From Nitriliruptorales bacterium (GTDB taxonomy: Bacteria; Actinomycetota; Nitriliruptoria; Euzebyales; Egibacteraceae), in assembly GCA_007119305.1 (NCBI GenBank), contig SKPY01000023.1, positions 1 through 24,475 on the forward strand: a stretch of 24,475 nt of DNA, in the 5' to 3' direction. Positions within the stretch are counted from its first letter, which is position 1; every line of letters starts with the position of its first letter. The notes under the pieces were generated by a model. That model ran no database searches and was not told the origin of the DNA. It worked only from the letters and a program-made list of their open reading frames with translations. Below are positions 14,430 through 21,598 of the stretch, in pieces. Both the position numbers and the translations under genes were made by a program.

Positions 14430-16564
14430 TCGAACGCTGGGTCGCGGCACACCGCACGGCCGTCGTCGGGGCCGCGCTCACGCTGTGGGGCGGGGGCCTG
14501 GTGGCGTTCTTCGCCCTGACCGTCGGGTACAGCCTCGACTTCTTCGGGCCCCTGGGGGGGCCGTGGGTGCTCGCGTTCGGCGCCTTCGCGATCACCGGCG
14601 CTCTCATCACCTGGCATCGTCCCGGGCACGTCATCGGACTGCTGTTCCTCGTGCTCGGCCTGTCGGCTCCTGTCGCCAACTCGATCATGGCGCTGGCCAT
14701 GGGGCCCTTCGCGGAGCACTCGCTCGCCCTGCGCATGCTGTTCATCGCGGTCAGCGTGGCCTGGACAACGCCCATGTTCCCGTTGTTCACGCTGACCATC
14801 GCGCTCTTCCCCGACGGACGCCTGCTGTCCCGACGGTGGCGCTGGCTCCCGTGGGCCACCGCGGCCGCGGGGGTCCTCGGCGCGACGGCCGCTTTCGGCG
14901 CCGGCGGGTGGGGCGGGGACGCCGAGCAGGCCCTGCTCGGACCCCCGCTCGACGGGCGCCTCGCCGGCGTGGCGCAGGTCCTGTCCCCGCTGTTCTTCGC
15001 CCTCATCCTCGTGCTCGTCGGCGGCAGCGTGTGGTCGACGATCCTGCGCTTCCGGCGCAGCGAGTCCGTCGCGCGCCAGCAGATGAAGTGGCTCGCCCTC
15101 GCCGTGCTGCTCCTCGGGCTCATCACCGTTGGCCTCCTCATCACGCAGGGTGCGGTGAGCACCCCTCCCGGCGCGGCCACCGTGGTGATGGCGACGGGCA
15201 TCGCGCTCGTGCCGGTCGCCGTGGCGATCGCGCTCCTGCGCCATCGCCTCTACGACGTCGACGTGGTCCTCAACCGGACGATCGTGTTCGGGCTGCTCGC
15301 GGTGTTCATCACCGCGCTGTACGTGGGGCTCGTCGTCGGGGTGGGCACGCTGATCGGGGACCGCACGAATCTCCTGCTCACCGTCGGGGCCACCGCGCTC
15401 GTGGCTGCCGCGTTCGAGCCGGTGCGCGCACGCGTCCAGCACTGGGCGAACGTCGCCGTCTACGGCCGGCGCGCCACCCCATACGAGGTGCTCGCCGCGA
15501 TCTCCGACGAGCTCGGGTCCGCTGGCGCCGCCGACGACCAGCTGGCGGCGATGGCCGCGCTGCTCGCCGACGGCACGGGCGCGACGCACGCGACCCTGTG
15601 GGTGCATGACGACGGCGTGTTGCGCGCCGCGGCCTGCGCGCCGCCGCACGCGGCGCCGAGCCATGCCGAGCACCCCGAGCTCCCAGCCGAGGCCGCAGTC
15701 GCAGACACCCAGGGTGCGAGGAAGCTCGAGCTCGTGCGGCTCGACGCTGAGCTACTCGGCGCGTTGTCCATCGAGCGGCCGCGCGACGAGCCCTTGTCCC
15801 CGCACGAGCGCCGGCTGCTCGCCGAGATGGCCGGTCAGGCGGCCCTCGTGCTCGGCCACACCCGCCTGCGGGCTCGCCTGCGTGCCCGGGTCGAGGAGCT
15901 GCGCGCATCACGGCGACGGCTCGTCGCCGCGCAGGACGAGGCTCGCCGCAGGCTCGAGCGCAACCTCCACGACGGCGCACAGCAGCAGCTCGTGGCGCTG
16001 AAGGTCAAGCTCGGGCTCGCCCGCACGATCGCCGGCAAGGAGGACGCCGGCGACGAGGTGCGCGCGCTGCTCGAGGGCCTCACGACGGCCGCTGACGAGG
16101 CAGTCGACACCTTGCGGTCGCTCGCCCGCGGGATCTATCCGCCGCTGCTCGAGGCCGAGGGCCTCGAGCGGGCCCTGGCGTCCCAGGCGCAGAAGGCGCC
16201 GATCCCGGTCAGCCTGACGGCCGAGGGGGTGGGGCGCTACGACCGCGAGGTCGAGGCCACCGTGTACTTCTGCGTCCTCGAGGCGCTGCGCAACACGCTC
16301 GCCCACGCCCACGCGACCCACTTCGCGATCACCCTCGCCGTGCGGGGCAGCGAGCTGGAGTTCGCTGTTGCCGACGACGGACGCGGGTTCGACCCGCACG
16401 CCGTCTCGGGGAGCCTGGGGCTGACGAACATGGCCGATCGCCTCGATGCGCTCGGGGGGACGTTGACGATCGACGCGACCAGCGGCGGTGGCGTACGGGT
16501 GCACGGCTCGATCCCCGTCGTGGAGCGCACCCTGGCCGTGCACAGCGACCCGGTCACCGCCTGA
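14426..16564 (+). CDS. Membrane sensor histidine kinase (HisKA_3 type), catalytically complete
   Basis: 712 aa, a paralogue of the preceding kinase with the same layout: multi-helix membrane region (about 10-310, including LFTLTIALFPDGRLLSRR), YGRRATPYEVL, a GAF-like domain, then RRRLERNLHDGAQQQLV with the phospho-acceptor His515, the N box EALRNTLAHA (Asn623), ADDGRGFD and SLGLTNMADRL. Everything needed for autophosphorylation and transfer to NarL-type receivers is present. The ATG overlaps the upstream stop (ATGA) and is preceded by GGAGG. The membrane part has no recognised ligand-binding fold, so the stimulus is unknown. Converges with the receiver-only regulator, 11 bases between stops. 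It can plausibly heterodimerise with its His-less neighbour (inference). Confidence 0.94.
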   Translation: MIERWVAAHRTAVVGAALTLWGGGLVAFFALTVGYSLDFFGPLGGPWVLAFGAFAITGALITWHRPGHVIGLLFLVLGLSAPVANSIMALAMGPFAEHSLALRMLFIAVSVAWTTPMFPLFTLTIALFPDGRLLSRRWRWLPWATAAAGVLGATAAFGAGGWGGDAEQALLGPPLDGRLAGVAQVLSPLFFALILVLVGGSVWSTILRFRRSESVARQQMKWLALAVLLLGLITVGLLITQGAVSTPPGAATVVMATGIALVPVAVAIALLRHRLYDVDVVLNRTIVFGLLAVFITALYVGLVVGVGTLIGDRTNLLLTVGATALVAAAFEPVRARVQHWANVAVYGRRATPYEVLAAISDELGSAGAADDQLAAMAALLADGTGATHATLWVHDDGVLRAAACAPPHAAPSHAEHPELPAEAAVADTQGARKLELVRLDAELLGALSIERPRDEPLSPHERRLLAEMAGQAALVLGHTRLRARLRARVEELRASRRRLVAAQDEARRRLERNLHDGAQQQLVALKVKLGLARTIAGKEDAGDEVRALLEGLTTAADEAVDTLRSLARGIYPPLLEAEGLERALASQAQKAPIPVSLTAEGVGRYDREVEATVYFCVLEALRNTLAHAHATHFAITLAVRGSELEFAVADDGRGFDPHAVSGSLGLTNMADRLDALGGTLTIDATSGGGVRVHGSIPVVERTLAVHSDPVTA

Positions 16565-16575
16565 GGGCCCCGCGC

Positions 16576-16953
16576 TTACCGTGCCACCGAGTCGGCCAGG
16601 GCGTCCGGTCCGAAGTCGTCCTTCGGCACGAAGCCGACCGCGCCGGCATCAGCAGCGGCGGACTCGTACTCCGCCGCCGAGTAGGTCGACAGCACCAGGA
16701 TGCGCGCCGGCGATCCCGACGCGACGATCCGCCGGGTGGCCTCCAGCCCGTCGATGCCGGGAAGGTTCACGTCCATGAGCACGAGGTCCGGGCCCAGGGC
16801 GGTCACCATCGCGACCGCCCCCTCGCCGGACTCAGCCTCACCGACGACTTCGAACCCGTCGGACATCTCGACGACGAGCCTGGCCGCCGAGCGAAACGCG
16901 GCCTGGTCGTCGACGATGACGACGCGGGTGGTTGGAGCCCTGTTCGCTGTCAC
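16576..16953 (-). CDS. Single-domain response regulator (receiver only)
   Basis: 125 aa, a complete receiver with no output domain. Asp15/Asp16 form the acidic pocket, Asp61 (LMDVNLPGIDG) is the phospho-acceptor, LSTY supplies the conserved Ser/Thr and Lys about residue 112 (FVPKDD) completes the site. It ends cleanly with TAA right after the receiver's last helix, so it is not an obviously truncated NarL protein. It starts at GTG 16953; GGAGG lies 12 bases upstream, and an out-of-frame four-codon ATG-TCT-CCG-TGA sits between, its stop overlapping the GTG. Same strand as, and 80 bases downstream of, the NarL regulator, so they may share a transcript. Possible roles are phosphate sink, kinase competitor or protein-protein relay. 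Confidence 0.88.
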   Translation of the reverse strand: MTANRAPTTRVVIVDDQAAFRSAARLVVEMSDGFEVVGEAESGEGAVAMVTALGPDLVLMDVNLPGIDGLEATRRIVASGSPARILVLSTYSAAEYESAAADAGAVGFVPKDDFGPDALADSVAR

Positions 16954-17033
16954 GGAGACATCGTGCCTCCGCTGACGTGCTCACGGGAGCCAGGAGCCAC
17001 CTAGAACGGAGGTGTGGTCAGCACCACCGTTGC

Positions 17034-17723
17034 TCAACCCCGCTCGGCGAGGTAGAGCAGCACGGCGCGCACCCGCCGGTGGACGTACTCGTCCCCCACC
17101 GCCGCGAGGTCGAGCTTGGCGAAGATCGAGTTGATGTGCTTCTCCACCGCACGCTCCGACAGCACGAGCTCTGCGGCGATGCCCGCGTTGTTCTTGCCCT
17201 GGGCGATCTCACCCAGCACCTCCAGCTCGCGCGCGGTCAGCCGCGCCAGCACCGATTCCTTGCGCTGCATGCGCGCTTCGACGAGCGCGTCCACGACCTT
17301 CGGGTCGATGACAGACCCGCCCCTGGCGACGGTGCGGATGGCCCGGGTGAGCTCGTCGAGATCACCGACGCGCTCCTTGAGCAGGTAGCCCCGCCCCTCC
17401 GAGCCCTGTCCCAGAAGCTGCAGGGCCCAGGCAGGTTCGATGTACTGCGAGAGCACGACCACGCCGATGTCTGGGTGGCGCTCTCGGAGCGTCTCCGCGG
17501 CGCGAATCCCCTCGTCGGTGTTGGTGGGGGGCATCCGGATGTCGGTGAGCACGACGTCGGGGTGGTGCTGGTCGACGGCGTCGAGCAGGCCTTGCAGGTC
17601 TGCGCAGTCGGCGACGAGCGTGATGTCGTCCGTGGCCTCGACGAGCAGCTTGATGCCCTCGCGCACGAGGTAGCTGTCCTCGGCCAGCACCACGCGCACG
17701 GGTTCGGCAGCAGGGTCGTTCAT
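17034..17723 (-). CDS. NarL/FixJ-type (LuxR HTH) response regulator
   Basis: 229 aa. Receiver 9-135 with Asp61 (TDIRMPP) as phospho-acceptor and Lys116 (YLLKERVG); LuxR helix-turn-helix at about 162-206 (LTARELEVLGEIAQGKNN, then AAELVLSERAVEKHINSIF). It binds DNA as a dimer when phosphorylated, usually by HisKA_3 kinases such as the ones encoded 470 bases away on the other strand. Its receiver shares long identical runs with the receiver of the cyclase fusion (DIRMPPT, EGI.AA, VVVLSQY, YLLK.RVG, AIR.VA.GGSV.DP), pointing to a common ancestor. I chose the ATG at 17723 (GGAG 5-6 bases upstream) over the in-frame codon at 17789, which adds an atypical leader. Confidence 0.94.
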   Translation of the reverse strand: MNDPAAEPVRVVLAEDSYLVREGIKLLVEATDDITLVADCADLQGLLDAVDQHHPDVVLTDIRMPPTNTDEGIRAAETLRERHPDIGVVVLSQYIEPAWALQLLGQGSEGRGYLLKERVGDLDELTRAIRTVARGGSVIDPKVVDALVEARMQRKESVLARLTARELEVLGEIAQGKNNAGIAAELVLSERAVEKHINSIFAKLDLAAVGDEYVHRRVRAVLLYLAERG

Positions 17724-17887
17724 GGCGCTCCGGCCCTTCGAGTCCGGCAGGGTCGCGACCACGCCCACGACCCGGATCCCGTCAGTCACCCACCTGCCAT
17801 ACGGTACTCGCTTTCAGACGTGGAGGCGTCCAATCGCCGCCCGCGCGCACAAGGGGATCGCCGCGGTGGGACGGTGCTGCCGGCGGA

Positions 17888-18100
17888 CTATTCGTGACGC
17901 TCGAGCTCCTCGCTGATCAGCCAGATGGTCGGTGGCCAAAGACCGACGAAGATGGCGCGCCGCTCCGCGTTGCCGCGGCGTGTCTGATCGACGGTCTTGG
18001 CGCGTATCCACAAGGCCAGGCAGAGCACGATCGAGCCGAGGGACGCGCTCTGCAGATGCCAGCTCCGGATGCCGAGCGCCTGCAGCACTTTGACGGGCAT
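17888..18100 (-). CDS. Small conserved-looking membrane protein, 70 aa
   Basis: ATG at 18100 with AAGGAG 6 bases upstream, the strongest ribosome site in this stretch. The protein opens MPVKVLQALGIRSWHLQSAS, has one clear membrane helix (LGSIVLCLALWIR), a polar loop (KTVDQTRRGNAERRA) and a second short hydrophobic segment (IFVGLWPPTIWLISEEL), ending LERHE. The composition is that of a real protein, and it resembles short actinobacterial hypothetical proteins carrying GLWPPT-type segments (from memory, not a search). Function unknown. It is divergent from the DUF1990 gene and lies 164 bases upstream of the NarL regulator on the same strand. The longer open frame to 18886 on this strand is the shadow of the DUF1990 gene. 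Confidence 0.8.
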   Translation of the reverse strand: MPVKVLQALGIRSWHLQSASLGSIVLCLALWIRAKTVDQTRRGNAERRAIFVGLWPPTIWLISEELERHE

Positions 18101-18148
18101 GCGGACTCCTTGCCGTTGCGGGCCTGCGCGTTGCGACCGGACCGTTGT

Positions 18149-18158
18149 TGGGTACCCA
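18149..18158. promoter_or_regulatory. Palindrome TGGGTACCCA in a divergent intergenic region
   Basis: A perfect 10-base palindrome in the 108-base gap between the 70-aa gene (minus) and the DUF1990 gene (plus), flanked by ACCGT (18141-18145) and ACGGT inverted halves. TTGCGA (18131-18136) lies 16 bases before TACCCA on the plus strand, a weak promoter candidate that overlaps it. Confidence 0.3.
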
Positions 18159-18208
18159 GAATCGCACGGTCCTGCACCAACCGCATGACCCGGCACCGAG
18201 GGGGAGAG

Positions 18209-18925
18209 ATGGCAGCACTGGCAAACAGGGCGCGTGCTGTCGGCATCGTGCTGCGCTGGCCCGCCGGCATGGCGTTCGCATCCTGGCGCTATCTGTGGCG
18301 CATCACACCGCTGCACCGTCTCGACGAGGACGGCGGCCCGGATGACTGCGGCCCGACGATCGACGCCACCTTCCACGACGACCGGCTCCAGCGGCTCGAG
18401 GACGGCGTCGGCCCCGTCTACCATCGCTGCTACGGCACTACCATCGAGCAGCCGCAGCTGTCGGCCAACGAGCTCATCGGCCGGATCGCGGAGGACCCGA
18501 ACCGGCCGGCGCCCGTCGAGGTCGCGAGCTTCCGCAAGACGGTGGGGGAGAAGGGGCTTCTCGCAGTCGGCGACGAGTTCGTCGTGCGCATGCCGGGCCC
18601 CTGGGACGGGCCGGTTCGGGTCGTTCACCGGGGCCCGGACTCGTACCGGTTCGCGACCTTGCGCGGCCACCTGGAGGCCGGGCAGATCGAGTTCCGAGCC
18701 CGAGACGACGGCGAGCAGCTCCGCTTCGAGATCGAATCCTGGACCACAGCGGGGAGCCGGCTCTCGGATCTGCTCTACAGCCGCGTGCGGATCATCAAAG
18801 AGATGCAGCTGCACATGTGGACGCACTACTGCGAGCGTGCCGGCAAGCTCGCCGGGGGCCGGCTGCGCGACGGCGTGCACATCCACACCCGCCGTTACGC
18901 AAGGCCGGTGTCAGCACCTCCATGA
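18209..18925 (+). CDS. DUF1990 family protein
   Basis: 238 aa. The C-terminal two thirds carry DUF1990-like features: VGDEFVVRMPGPWDGPVRVVH, YRFATLRGHLEAGQIEFRAR and a terminal helix rich in aromatic and basic residues (IIKEMQLHMWTHYCERAG). The GHLEAGQ motif is shared with the gene converging from the right. No catalytic residues can be named; the family is of unknown function, and the fold is probably a ligand-binding SRPBCC-like one (inference). The ATG at 18209 is preceded by GAGGGGGAG; an in-frame ATG at 18185 would add 8 residues but lacks a site. The N-terminus (residues 1-25) has a mildly hydrophobic helix, so weak membrane association is possible. Confidence 0.8.
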   Translation: MAALANRARAVGIVLRWPAGMAFASWRYLWRITPLHRLDEDGGPDDCGPTIDATFHDDRLQRLEDGVGPVYHRCYGTTIEQPQLSANELIGRIAEDPNRPAPVEVASFRKTVGEKGLLAVGDEFVVRMPGPWDGPVRVVHRGPDSYRFATLRGHLEAGQIEFRARDDGEQLRFEIESWTTAGSRLSDLLYSRVRIIKEMQLHMWTHYCERAGKLAGGRLRDGVHIHTRRYARPVSAPP

Positions 18926-18998
18926 CGGTCGCTGGCGCGACCGCCACAACCGGATATACGGAGAATGCGACCGCGGCGCTGGCGCTTGGGTCGCATTC
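18926..18998. terminator. Two hairpins between convergent genes
   Basis: Directly after the DUF1990 stop, CGGTCGC (18926-18932) pairs with GCGACCG (18937-18943) around TGGC. A second perfect 10-bp pair, GAATGCGACC (18963-18972) with GGTCGCATTC (18989-18998), ends 5 bases short of the minus-strand gene's stop. Each hairpin is nearest the end of one converging gene, so they probably act as a terminator pair. Neither has a T-tract. Confidence 0.6.
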
Positions 18999-19003
18999 AC
19001 TTG

Positions 19004-20095
19004 TCAGACCGGCGCGCCTGACAGCTCGCGGAGCGCCGCGGCCAGGCCCGCGACATCAGCTACGGTGACAGTCAGCCCAGGGTGACGCAGGCGGTGCCTC
19101 GGGTCGATGCCGCCGACCGGCTCCCGGAAGCGGATGCAAAGACCCCGCTCGCGATTCGTCGCGAACGTGAGGCCACGGTCGGCGAGCGAGAGGTGGGCCG
19201 GCCCGATGGTCTTGAGGCGGGAGTAGGGGCCGGTCGTCTCCCAGCCGACGACGTTGACGAGCGGCGTGTCGACGAACCAGGGCCCGAACCGCGCCTGCAG
19301 CCGCCCACCACCGACCGTCACCCAGGCACGAGCCGGCCGGACTCCAAACCACCCTGCAGCGACGCGGTACAGCGGGTGAAAGCGGAAGCGGAACACCCGC
19401 TGGGGCGAGGCGGTCGGGTGCGCGGCAGGCCGGGCGACCGACGCCCGCTCGAGCGCGCTCACGACCAGCGCCTGCATCCGGGCGCAAGCGCGCCGCGCGA
19501 AACGCACCTGCATGAACCGGCCGAAGAGCGTCCAACCCAGCCGCACGAGCGGGTTGGGGATCTCCCCGGTGCGCGCGGCACGGCGGATGTGGAACTCCAC
19601 CTCGCCGGTATCAACCCACTTGCGAACCTCGTAGTCCATCTGACCGGCTTCAAGATGCCCCTCGAGCGTCTTGTAGTCCCAGCCCCACACCTGGACGCGC
19701 CGCCCGTCGATCTCCCGTTGGGTGTCGACGACTCCGCCCACGCGCACGCCCAGGTGAAAGCGCAAGCCGAGGAAGCGCCCCTGCAGGAGCATGTCGCGGC
19801 CTTCCAGGGGCTGCTCGGGGTCGAACACCGCGCGCACGATCCTCGGGTCGGCGAACGCGTAGTCGCGTAGCAATCGCTGCGCGATCGTCCAGCTGCCGCC
19901 CGGTGTCGGCGCGCCGGGCGGCTCAGGCGGCAGCGGCTGGCGGTAGTGGTCGACCGTCCACCCGTGCCCTGATGCATCAGGCGCCGCGCCGGCCCAGAAG
20001 TTGAGGGGACGATCCTGCAGCTTTGCCAGCGCGCGCCGCATGCGCGACGTGCGCAGGCGCGTGATGAGCTCGAACCTGCCCACTGCGCGCGCCAT
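19004..20095 (-). CDS. Two-domain protein: DUF1990-like N-terminus plus unknown C-terminal domain
   Basis: 363 aa from the ATG at 20095. Residues about 60-215 resemble DUF1990: VFDPEQPLEGRDMLLQGRFL, DYKTLEGHLEAGQMDYEV, VEFHIRRAARTGEIPNP and a closing FGRFMQVRFARRACARMQ helix. After a short Ala/Pro linker, residues about 235-360 form a second, strand-rich domain (FHPLYRVAAGWFGVRPARAW, FGPWFVDTPLVNV, GPAHLSLADRGLTFATN, GLTVTVADVAGLAAALREL) that is not recognised by name, although similar segments are familiar in actinobacterial hypotheticals. It shares GHLEAGQ with the convergent gene, so the two may be distant paralogues. The ribosome site is weak (GAAAGG touches the ATG; AAGGA lies about 20 bases away), so the true start could differ by a few codons. 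Divergent from the LLM gene. Confidence 0.82.
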   Translation of the reverse strand: MARAVGRFELITRLRTSRMRRALAKLQDRPLNFWAGAAPDASGHGWTVDHYRQPLPPEPPGAPTPGGSWTIAQRLLRDYAFADPRIVRAVFDPEQPLEGRDMLLQGRFLGLRFHLGVRVGGVVDTQREIDGRRVQVWGWDYKTLEGHLEAGQMDYEVRKWVDTGEVEFHIRRAARTGEIPNPLVRLGWTLFGRFMQVRFARRACARMQALVVSALERASVARPAAHPTASPQRVFRFRFHPLYRVAAGWFGVRPARAWVTVGGGRLQARFGPWFVDTPLVNVVGWETTGPYSRLKTIGPAHLSLADRGLTFATNRERGLCIRFREPVGGIDPRHRLRHPGLTVTVADVAGLAAALRELSGAPV

Positions 20096-20140
20096 CCTTT
20101 CGCCGTCGCCGGACTTCCTTGCCCGCTGGCAAAGCACGCA

Positions 20141-20209
20141 AACCCGAGACAGCAACCCGAGAGCGGTTGCGGCGGCCCCGCCCGGCGAGAACCACGCCGC
20201 AACCCGCGA
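20141..20209. promoter_or_regulatory. Direct repeats and 10-bp inverted repeat in a divergent promoter region
   Basis: AACCCGAGA occurs at 20141-20149 and 20154-20162 (13-base period) and as AACCCGCGA at 20201-20209. GGTTGCGGCG (20165-20174) is repeated inverted as CGCCGCAACC (20195-20204). All lie in the 170-base gap between the two-domain DUF1990 gene (minus) and the LLM oxidoreductase gene (plus). This density suggests a shared operator; the inverted repeat could instead be an RNA hairpin in the LLM leader. Confidence 0.45.
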
Positions 20210-20265
20210 GGCAGACTTCGTGCAGGCTTGTCGCACGGCAGCAGGCGCAGCGAGGAGGTGGCCGG

Positions 20266-21198
20266 GTGAAGCGGTTGCGGTTCGGATTGTCCGCTCGAGA
20301 CGTGGAGGCCGCGCAGTGGCCCGCGATGGTTCGTCGCGCCGAAGCGGCCGGATACGCGACGCTGCTGTTCGCCGATCATCTCGGCATGCCCGGCCCGCTG
20401 GTGCGACTTGGGGCTGCTGCTGCCGTGAGCGACCGCGTCCGCGTCGGCACGCTGGTGCTGAACAACGACTTCCGTCACCCCGGTGTGCTCGCGCAGGAGA
20501 TCGCGACCGTTGACGCGCTCAGCGGGGGGCGGGTGGAGCTTGGCCTGGGGGCCGGCCACATGCGCGCGGAGTACGACGCAATCGGCCTGCCCTTCGACCC
20601 GCCCGCGCATCGGATCGCACGTCTGGCGGAAGCGGCCGAGATCCTGCGCCGGTTGTTCGCCGGCGAGACGGTCTCACACCAGGGTGCGCACTACCGTCTG
20701 GAACGCCACCGGCTCGAGCCCCAGCCGCCGCAGGGTGCTGAGCTGCCGCTGCTCATCGGCGGCACCGGGACGCGGTTGCTGCGCGCGGCAGCGCGGCACG
20801 CCGACATCGTGCAGTTCACGGGGTTCCTGCCGTTGGAGGGCGGCACAAGACCGACGCTGTCGCACTTCTCCGTCGGTGGCCTCGCCGACCGGATCGCGGT
20901 CGTGGAGCAGGCGGCTGGCCCACGCTTTGGCGAGCTCGAGCTCAGCGTGCTCGTGCAGATGGTGCTCATCACCCCCGACCGGGAGAAGGCGGCCCATCAG
21001 CTCGTCGCCGAGCGTGGCTGGCAAGCCGCGCCCGCGGACCTGCTGGACTGCCCGTTCCTGCTGCTCGGCACCGTCGCGGAGGTCAGCGAGCAGATCCGAC
21101 GCTATCGGCAACAGCTGGGGATCACCTACCTGACGGTGTTCGATGGGCGCTCGGACGGGTTCGAGGACGTCGTCTCGGAGCTGGCGGAAAGCTCATGA
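20266..21198 (+). CDS. LLM-class, probably F420-dependent, oxidoreductase (TIGR03621-like)
   Basis: 310 aa from a GTG at 20266, with GAGGAGG 7 bases upstream. A luciferase-like monooxygenase barrel: RRAEAAGYATLLFADHLG near the N-terminus, VRVGTLVLNNDFRHPGVLAQ and IATVDALSGGRVELGLGAG in the middle, then EYDAIGLPFDPP, PLLIGGTGTRLLRAAARHAD and ITYLTVFDG at the end. The length and these motifs fit the TIGR03621 subfamily, which is predicted to use coenzyme F420 and is largely actinobacterial. The substrate is unknown. Cofactor choice (F420 versus FMN) is inferred from the subfamily, not from a diagnostic residue. No downstream gene is tightly coupled: the ATGA at its stop opens only a short non-protein-like frame. 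Confidence 0.92.
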   Translation: MKRLRFGLSARDVEAAQWPAMVRRAEAAGYATLLFADHLGMPGPLVRLGAAAAVSDRVRVGTLVLNNDFRHPGVLAQEIATVDALSGGRVELGLGAGHMRAEYDAIGLPFDPPAHRIARLAEAAEILRRLFAGETVSHQGAHYRLERHRLEPQPPQGAELPLLIGGTGTRLLRAAARHADIVQFTGFLPLEGGTRPTLSHFSVGGLADRIAVVEQAAGPRFGELELSVLVQMVLITPDREKAAHQLVAERGWQAAPADLLDCPFLLLGTVAEVSEQIRRYRQQLGITYLTVFDGRSDGFEDVVSELAESS

Positions 21199-21598
21199 CC
21201 CGATCCTTCGTGCTCGACGAGGGTCTGGACCGGCCAGCCGCCGTCGGGTTCATCCAGCGCCGCGGTGCACGGGTGGATCCTCCGCGTCACGGTAGCCTGA
21301 ACGGCTCAGACCGCACGGCAGGACTCGACCCGGCTTGTTGCGTCCCGGAGCGGGCGAACAGCGGAAGCCCTGGAGTCATGAGCCAGAGCACGCGCGCACG
21401 GTGAGGCAGCCCCGATGCTGCCGGGCTTGTACTCGTATCTGGAGTCCGCCCACGGTTCTCGGACGGGACGGCTACCAGGGAGATCGGGACTTTCGACCCT
21501 TTCCGCGAGCGGCGCGGTTCGAGAAGGTGAGGGGTGGCGCGACCGCTCTCGCACTGCCGGTGGTGCACGGTGTGCGCCGTACCACAAGGGGTGAACCG
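21199..21598. other. 400-base stretch without a recognisable gene
   Basis: Between the LLM gene and the hydrolase gene. Open frames here are Arg/Pro/Ser-rich and show no protein-like segments. A small GGCAGC-CCCGAT-GCTGCC hairpin lies at 21405-21422. The hydrolase promoter is presumably in the last 150 bases, but none was clear. Confidence 0.5.

Noticed and set aside
14099..15673. Long minus-strand open frame opposite the second kinase
   Set aside because: Same shadow composition, no recognisable segment.
21195..21404. 69-codon plus-strand frame whose ATG overlaps the LLM stop
   Set aside because: The overlap looks operon-like, but the translation is Arg/Ser/Pro-rich with no protein-like segments and no homologous feel.
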